From assembly GCA_963741305.1 (NCBI GenBank), contig CAVUHL010000003.1, positions 2,294,001 to 2,358,000 on the forward strand: a DNA stretch of 64,000 bases, written 5' to 3'. Below the pieces are notes generated by a model that had not been told where the DNA came from, ran no database searches, and worked only from the letters and a program-made list of their open reading frames with translations. Below, one piece after another: positions 59,495-64,000 of the stretch. A program made the position numbers and the translations under genes. This DNA is from DATMER01 sp963741305. GTDB taxonomy: Bacteria > Acidobacteriota > Thermoanaerobaculia > Multivoradales > UBA5704. Every line of letters begins with the position of its first letter. Position 1 is the first letter of the stretch.

Positions 59495-60816
59495 GCGGAG
59501 GCCAGCTCCAGGGCCGGAGTGAGCTCTCCCACCGCTTCCATGGGATCGGCCATATAGGACTGGAAGCGCTCCACCAGATGCGTCGCCTTCCAGCGCGGGC
59601 CTTCATCCTGAATCGTGTACAACCCTAGATCCAACCGGTAGTCCTTCAGAGGCCGGCGGCCCATGCGGTACTTCCAGTCGATCATGGTGAACATAGGGAA
59701 CCAGGTGTAGCCCAGGACGGGGACGCCATCCGTACGCAGGCGGCGGATCGCCGCCATGGACGCATCCAGCCAGCGCTCCCGCACCTCGACCGAGCCACGG
59801 GCGCTGGTCTCGGTGATCATCACCGGGGCGTCGTAGCGGGTCTGATAGTCCCGGATCAGATGCTCGAAGCCGGCGCCATCCTGCTCCACCGCCCGGTAGC
59901 GCAGGCGGCCGTTGCGGTCCACGGACAACTGCTGGGTGGACCACTGCGGATAGAAGTTGAGGCCGATCACGTCCAGAGGGACTTGCTGGCGGGCGAGGTC
60001 GCGCAGCTCATCCGGGCCGGCGCCGTTGCGCACGAGCCAGGTGAAGAGCGGATGGTCGTGGTCCACCCGGCCCGAGATCAGGTCGAACGCGAGGTAGCCG
60101 CGCCGCTGGTCCTCGACCGCCAGGGCGTGCAGGTCGGTCCGCGCCGCCCGCGAGAGGCCGGTCGCCTCCACATGGACCATGAGCGCGCCGGGATCGACCT
60201 CCTTGATCGCCTCGACGGTGCGGACGATCCCCTTGGCGAGCTGCAGCAGGATCCGGATGTAGCCACCCTCCCCGCGCAGGTAGGGAGGCCAGAGCCCGCG
60301 CTTGCCGCAGAACAGGGCATTGACCAGCGGCTCGTTGAGCGGCGTGTACCAGCGCACGAGCCCCTTGTAGCGCTCGGCGACCGCTTTCGCATAAGCCGCC
60401 ACGGCCCGCGGATACTCGTCGCTCGCGAACTCCCGGCGCAGCCAGAAGGGGCAGCCGTAGTGCATGAGGTCGAGGATCGGGTTGATCTTCAATTCCTCGA
60501 CCATGTAGGGGATCACCTGGTCGGTCCAGCTCCAGTCGAACTCGCCGGGCAGCTTCTCCACCCGATACCAGGGGATGCCCCAGCGCAGAGCGCGCACGCC
60601 GAGGCCGCGGGCGAGGTCGAGGTCCTCGCGCCAGTGCTCGTAATGGCCCATGAGCTGGTACTCGTCGAGGGCGCGATGCCCGGGGCGTGTCTGGGGGACG
60701 AACGTGTCTTCGATGCCGCTGGCCCAGAGGAATTCGGAAGCCTCCGGCCCTGGCAAGAGGGGGTGATACTTCACAGCGTCTACATCTCCAAAGATCGTTG
60801 CGGCGGACCCTACCAC
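59491..60816 (-). CDS. GH1-like beta-glycosidase
   Basis: A 441-residue glycosidase of the GH1 type. FLWASGIEDTF and LGVRALRWGIPWYRVE are N-terminal family marks. The acid/base Glu is in TPLNEPLVNALF and the nucleophile is probably Glu in MITETSARG. Deviations from classical GH1 are the LDLMHYGCPFWL region and the lack of the usual ITENG context. The start is uncertain: a GTG at 60816 is given, with no ribosome site. It lies 30 bp after the enoyl-CoA hydratase gene and overlaps the GH43 gene. Probably cytoplasmic. Confidence 0.85.
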   Translation of the reverse strand: MVGSAATIFGDVDAVKYHPLLPGPEASEFLWASGIEDTFVPQTRPGHRALDEYQLMGHYEHWREDLDLARGLGVRALRWGIPWYRVEKLPGEFDWSWTDQVIPYMVEELKINPILDLMHYGCPFWLRREFASDEYPRAVAAYAKAVAERYKGLVRWYTPLNEPLVNALFCGKRGLWPPYLRGEGGYIRILLQLAKGIVRTVEAIKEVDPGALMVHVEATGLSRAARTDLHALAVEDQRRGYLAFDLISGRVDHDHPLFTWLVRNGAGPDELRDLARQQVPLDVIGLNFYPQWSTQQLSVDRNGRLRYRAVEQDGAGFEHLIRDYQTRYDAPVMITETSARGSVEVRERWLDASMAAIRRLRTDGVPVLGYTWFPMFTMIDWKYRMGRRPLKDYRLDLGLYTIQDEGPRWKATHLVERFQSYMADPMEAVGELTPALELASA

Positions 60817-60846
60817 AGAGAGAACGGGCGGCCTAGATCCTGGAGC

Positions 60847-61611
60847 TCAATCGATGTGGCCCTTGCGTCCCTTTCCCTTCTTGAACGCTTCCACTCCCGC
60901 CGCGGCCTCGCCGCTGCGGATGACCTCGGCGCCATTCCGCGCCTCGATCCGGAGCCCTTTTTCGAGCCGGTTCCCCAGCCCCTCGTAGACGGACCTGCGG
61001 TCCTGGATCAGACAGCCCTGGGGAAACGCGGCGATCTGCTGGGCAAGCTCCAGGGCGCGGCGGAGAGACTGCCCCGGGGGGACGATCTCGTTCACGAGCC
61101 CCATGGACCGGGCCTCTTCCGGGGAAACCGGGCGGCCCGTAAGGATGAGGTCGAGAGCGCGGCCGAGGCCCACGATCCGTGGAAGGCGCTGGGTGCCACC
61201 ATCGACCAAAGGGACTCCGAAGCGGCGCTCGAAGCAGCCGAGGACCGCGGTGGTGTCCGCGATCCGCAGATCGCACCAGCAGGCCAGTTCCAGCCCACCC
61301 GCCACGCAATAGCCAGCGATCGCCGCGATCGTGGGCTTGCTCACGGAGAGCCGCGTGAACCCGAGAGGGCCGCTATCCCCTTCGATCTCCGCGGAGAGCG
61401 CCTCCAAGTCGGCAAGGTCGGCACCGGAGCAGAACACCTCGTCGCCCCCGGTCAGGATGGCTACCTTGGCGCCCGGATCCTTGTCGAACGCGAGCCAGGC
61501 TTCCCGGAGCGCCTTGGCTGTCTTCGCGTTGATGGCGTTCCGCACCTCGGGCCGATGGATGCGGAGGATGCGGACGGGGCCTTCGTCGGTGATCACCAGA
61601 CGATCAGGCAT
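60847..61611 (-). CDS. Enoyl-CoA hydratase/isomerase family protein
   Basis: A 254-residue crotonase-fold protein acting on acyl-CoA. Marks are LRIHRPEVRNAINAKTAKAL at the start, FCSGADLADLE (first oxyanion peptide), AAIAGYCVAGGLELACWCDL (second oxyanion hole), then GGTQRLPRIVGLGRALDLIL. Where classical hydratases carry the catalytic Glu, the FGVPLVDGG context has Asp, so hydration may not be the true reaction. The ATG at 61611 directly follows the stop of the antitoxin-like gene. Its C-terminus ends in a Lys/Gly-rich tail. Confidence 0.9.
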   Translation of the reverse strand: MPDRLVITDEGPVRILRIHRPEVRNAINAKTAKALREAWLAFDKDPGAKVAILTGGDEVFCSGADLADLEALSAEIEGDSGPLGFTRLSVSKPTIAAIAGYCVAGGLELACWCDLRIADTTAVLGCFERRFGVPLVDGGTQRLPRIVGLGRALDLILTGRPVSPEEARSMGLVNEIVPPGQSLRRALELAQQIAAFPQGCLIQDRRSVYEGLGNRLEKGLRIEARNGAEVIRSGEAAAGVEAFKKGKGRKGHID

Positions 61612-61836
61612 CTACTGGAGGTGCTCGACCGAGGTAAGGCGTCCCTCTCGGGCGTCCTGTTCAGCGGCCGAGAGCCGTTCCAGGAACCCGGGAATCTGTA
61701 CAAGCTCCTCGGTAGCCTCGTTGGACTCCCGCTCTTCCAGGTAAGCGAGGAAATCATCGGCCACTCTCAGCCTTTCGGGAGACAGGGTTTCAAGCCGTTT
61801 CTTGGCACGGCGCAGCGTCACAGTCGTGGGACTCAT
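61612..61836 (-). CDS. Orphan antitoxin-like protein
   Basis: A 74-residue protein: LSPERLRVADDFLAYLEERE and NEATEELVQIPGFLERLSAA, then GRLTSVEHL at the end. This resembles small antitoxins of RelB/ParD-like modules found with RelE or PIN toxins, but the adjacent genes encode an enoyl-CoA hydratase and RidA, and no toxin gene is nearby. Its stop codon is immediately followed by the hydratase start, and seven bases separate it from the RidA gene. It may be a solitary antitoxin or a regulator of the operon. Confidence 0.72.
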   Translation of the reverse strand: MSPTTVTLRRAKKRLETLSPERLRVADDFLAYLEERESNEATEELVQIPGFLERLSAAEQDAREGRLTSVEHLQ

Positions 61837-61843
61837 GACTCGA

Positions 61844-62311
61844 TTATAAGCTTCCTCTCCCCTTCACCTTCACCGCGGTCATAAGGATCTCCACCTGCGC
61901 TCCGCCCGGCAACGCCGCGACAGCTAGGGCCGCTCGGGCGGGCGGGCTCTCCTGGAAATAGGTGGCGTAGACCTGGTTCATGGCCTGGTAGTCGTCGATG
62001 CTCACCAGGAAGACCTGCACCTGCACCACGTCCTTGAGCGAATAGCCGGCGGCTTCCAGGACGGCCTTGCAGTTCTCGATCGCGCGGCGGGTTTCGGCCT
62101 GCACTCCCCCTTCGACCAGCTTGCGGGTAGCCGGATCGAGCCCGATCTGGCCGGCCAGGTAGAGGGCGTCTCCTACTTGAACTCCCTGCGAGTAGACGGC
62201 CAGCGCCTTGGGCGCGTTCTCGGTCGCGATGATCCGGCGCTGGGGGGTGGTGGCGCAGCCGGAAAGGACCAAAAGGACCAAAGGGACAGCAAGGACGGAA
62301 AGGACTCTCAC
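61844..62311 (-). CDS. RidA-family lipoprotein
   Basis: A 155-residue YjgF/RidA-type protein, normally an enamine/imine deaminase that removes reactive intermediates made by PLP enzymes. Unlike cytosolic RidA it has a lipoprotein signal (VRVLSVLAVPLVLLVLSGCA), implying export and lipidation. Domain marks are YSQGVQVGDALYLAGQIGLD, VEGGVQAETRRAIENCKAVL, and ARAALAVAALPGGAQVEI with the substrate-binding Arg. The GTG start overlaps the upstream aminotransferase stop (GTGA). Pairing with a PLP aminotransferase fits the family's role, and both appear exported. Confidence 0.9.
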   Translation of the reverse strand: MRVLSVLAVPLVLLVLSGCATTPQRRIIATENAPKALAVYSQGVQVGDALYLAGQIGLDPATRKLVEGGVQAETRRAIENCKAVLEAAGYSLKDVVQVQVFLVSIDDYQAMNQVYATYFQESPPARAALAVAALPGGAQVEILMTAVKVKGRGSL

Positions 62312-63585
62312 GCGGGCAATCCCCTTTCGACGACGTTTTCCATGACCTCGCAGAAGCGGTCGATCTCCTCCAGGGTCGTGTAGACGCTGGGGGTCACTCG
62401 CAGCCCTTCGAACTCGGGGTGAATGATCGGGGTCACTAGGATGCGGTGCTTGTCCCAGAGATGCTGGGCGAGCTTGCCGGTCTCCACTTTGGGGATCTGG
62501 ACGGTTCCGATCCCGCAGGAGAGCCCGGGCTTGAGGCTCGTGTGGAGCTTGATTCCTCCGTGTGCGAGCAGGCGGTTGGCCCAGCGGTCCCTCAGGAAGC
62601 GGAGGCGCTCTTCCTTGGCCTTCGGGCCGATTCCTTCGTGGAAGGTCAGGGCCTCGGCGATCGCCAGATGGTTGGCTGCCGGATGGGTCCCGATCTCTTC
62701 GTACTTGCGGATGTCGGCGTCCATCTCGCCGGGCGCGGCCATGAGCGGCCAGAGGCCGCGGATCTTGTCCCTGCGGACGTAGAGCATGCCGGTGCCGTGC
62801 GGAGCGAAAAGCCATTTGTGGAGGCTGGTCGCGTAGTAGTCGCAGCCCAGGTCCGCCTGGTCGAATTCGAAGTGCGCGAAGGTGTGGGCGCCGTCCACGA
62901 TCACGGGGATGCTCCGCTCCCGGCCCAGCTCCGCGAGCTGCCTCACCGGGAGGATCTGCCCGGTCAGGTTGATCATGTGGCTGACCAGGATCAGCTTCGT
63001 CTTCGGCGTGACCGCCTTGCGGTACAGCTCCACGATTTCGCCGGGCTCCTCCGCCGGGACCGGGATCGAGATCTTCTTCACCACGATCCCTTCCCGCCGC
63101 GCCCGCTGGTCGAAAGTGGCGAGCATCCGCGGATAGTCCTGAGTCGTCGTCAGGACTTCGTCCCCGCGCTGCAGGTCGAAGCCGAACTGGCAGGTTTGCA
63201 GGCCTTCGGAGGCGTTGCGGGTGATCGCGATCTCCTCCGGATCGCAGCCGAACGCCCGGCCCAGGCGTTTGCGCGTCCCCTCCTTCTGCGGCTCGAGGAT
63301 CTGCCAGAGCGCGTAGGGCGGCGGCGCCGTGTTCGAGTAGTCCAGGTGGCGCTTCATGGCCTCCTGGACGATCGCGGGCGACGGGCTCACGCCGCCGTTG
63401 TTCAGGTTGACGATGCTCCTGTCCACCGTGAACGCCTGCTGGATCTCGAACCAGAAGCGCTCGTCCTGAGGGGACAGATCGGCGGCAGCAGCGAGCGCTG
63501 CTCGGGACCGGAAGGGATTGAGCACCGCGGCGGCCCCGATAGCGGTGATCGCTGCGGTGCCCATCAACTCTCGGCGGCTGTACAT
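62308..63585 (-). CDS. Class V aminotransferase / isopenicillin-N epimerase-like PLP protein, Tat-type signal
   Basis: A 425-residue fold-type I PLP enzyme. The N-terminus SRRELMGTAAITAIGAAAVL looks like a twin-arginine export signal. PLP-site marks are NRNASEG-like ITRNASEGLQT, VDGAHTFAHF (Asp to the pyridine nitrogen) and TSLHKWLFAPHGTGML (Schiff-base Lys). It resembles CefD-like and cysteine-desulphurase-like members; the substrate is unknown. It begins the minus-strand unit that continues with RidA, the antitoxin-like gene and ECH. It is divergent from the PadR gene, with which it shares 107 bp containing two palindromes. Confidence 0.88.
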   Translation of the reverse strand: MYSRRELMGTAAITAIGAAAVLNPFRSRAALAAAADLSPQDERFWFEIQQAFTVDRSIVNLNNGGVSPSPAIVQEAMKRHLDYSNTAPPPYALWQILEPQKEGTRKRLGRAFGCDPEEIAITRNASEGLQTCQFGFDLQRGDEVLTTTQDYPRMLATFDQRARREGIVVKKISIPVPAEEPGEIVELYRKAVTPKTKLILVSHMINLTGQILPVRQLAELGRERSIPVIVDGAHTFAHFEFDQADLGCDYYATSLHKWLFAPHGTGMLYVRRDKIRGLWPLMAAPGEMDADIRKYEEIGTHPAANHLAIAEALTFHEGIGPKAKEERLRFLRDRWANRLLAHGGIKLHTSLKPGLSCGIGTVQIPKVETGKLAQHLWDKHRILVTPIIHPEFEGLRVTPSVYTTLEEIDRFCEVMENVVERGLPA

Positions 63586-63609
63586 GCGGCGAATCCTAGC
63601 GCCAATCTT

Positions 63610-63679
63610 CCCCTCACGTGATGAGGGGGCTTGACAGGCCCGCCAGCCTCGCGCATCCTTCCCCTCACACTGTTAGGGG
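63610..63679 (+). promoter_or_regulatory. Paired palindromes around a TTGACA box upstream of the PadR gene
   Basis: Two 19-bp sites, CCCCTCACGTGATGAGGGG (63610-63628) and CCCCTCACACTGTTAGGGG (63661-63679), share arms CCCCT and AGGGG and start 51 bp apart. A perfect TTGACA -35 box (63631-63636) lies between them; a weak -10 (CATCCT, 63654-63659) follows with a 17-bp spacer. This fits autoregulation by the PadR protein. Confidence 0.65.
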
Positions 63680-63692
63680 AGAAGCCCAAGTC

Positions 63693-64000
63693 ATGGCACG
63701 TACCTCTCTCGACCTGATGCATGGGACCGTCGCGGTCCTGATCCTGAAGACGCTCTCTTGGGGGCCGATGCACGGCTACGACGTCTCGCGCACCATCCGC
63801 CAGCGCAGCGAGGGGGCCCTGGGCCTCGAGGACGCCGCGCTCTATCAAGCTCTCCACCGCCTGGAGAGCAAGCGCTGGATCGAGTCCGAGTGGGGCGTCT
63901 CCGAGAACAATCGCAAGGCCAAGTTCTACCGCCTCACCGACGACGGACGGAAACAGCTCCAGTTGGAGCTCTCCACCTGGCAGCGCTACGCCACGGCCGT
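63693..64000 (+). CDS. PadR-family transcriptional regulator (runs off the window)
   Basis: The first 102 codons of a winged-helix regulator. Typical segments are LMHGTVAVLILKTLSWGPMH, GYDVSRTI, DAALYQALHRLESKRWIESE and KFYRLTDDGRKQLQLEL. Such PadR proteins are expanded in acidobacteria, often before ABC-transporter permease genes, which would lie beyond the window. ATG 63693 with GGGGAG upstream. The promoter region carries two operator-like palindromes. The C-terminal dimerisation helix is missing only because of the window edge. Confidence 0.9.
   Translation, partial: MARTSLDLMHGTVAVLILKTLSWGPMHGYDVSRTIRQRSEGALGLEDAALYQALHRLESKRWIESEWGVSENNRKAKFYRLTDDGRKQLQLELSTWQRYATA

Noticed and set aside
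1..64000. tRNA, rRNA or CRISPR loci
   Set aside because: I looked for cloverleaf-like and rRNA-like sequence and for spacer-repeat arrays and saw none; this is by eye only, and a covariance-model scan would be decisive.

Overview
Organism. High-GC, densely coded bacterial chromosome, most likely Acidobacteriota. Three gene families point there: a GWxTD plus VWFA-related secreted protein (48624-50996), a PadR regulator of the type that is expanded in acidobacteria (63693 to the edge), and a GG-leader RiPP precursor (45598-45774). This is inference from gene families; there is no rRNA or tRNA in the window. Intergenic space is almost entirely repeats: palindromic MITE/REP-like elements that abut stop codons, two exact 21-bp tandem arrays and one palindrome array. 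Layout. 0.1-1.2 kb: UDP-GlcNAc 2-epimerase (wecB), with a 21-bp array upstream. 1.8-6.2 kb: a 1451-residue STAND NTPase (Mrr-like nuclease, NACHT, pentapeptide repeats, 14 WD40 blades), a candidate anti-phage protein. 6.3-7.8 kb: DHA2-type drug exporter. 7.9-23.3 kb: one 5134-residue secreted repeat protein containing near-identical 1380-bp repeats, cadherin-like repeats and a LamG domain. 23.5-26.0 kb: tag glycosylase, alpha/beta hydrolase, NTF2-like and AHSA1-like proteins. 26.0-31.7 kb: a mobile/defence island with a REP element and its IS200-like (RAYT) transposase, a palindrome array, a two-gene nucleotidyltransferase module, and a second STAND NTPase (nuclease-NB-ARC-TPR) bracketed by direct repeats of about 270 bp. 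31.7-39.2 kb: tripartite RND exporter genes (adaptor plus two different pumps, MdtABC-like). 39.4-42.2 kb: NYN RNase-like operon. 42.2-45.5 kb: reprolysin-like protease and MltD-like lytic transglycosylase. 45.5-48.1 kb: a candidate graspetide-type RiPP operon (precursor peptide, unknown partner, MvdC/MvdD-like ATP-grasp ligase, TIKI/ChaN-like lipoprotein). 48.1-57.4 kb: YjbQ, GWxTD/VWFA protein, M19 dipeptidase, GT39-like glycosyltransferase, zinc-finger membrane proteins, metallophosphoesterase and a second 21-bp array. 57.4-64 kb: QueE, then a minus-strand run encoding GH43, GH1-like, enoyl-CoA hydratase, an orphan antitoxin, RidA lipoprotein and a PLP aminotransferase, divergent from the PadR gene. 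How the parts relate. The strongest candidates for something undescribed are the RiPP operon, the two STAND/nuclease proteins (the second inside a duplicated toxin-antitoxin-like locus), and the unrelated 21-bp arrays that fill intergenic gaps. The remaining genes are envelope, transport and housekeeping functions.
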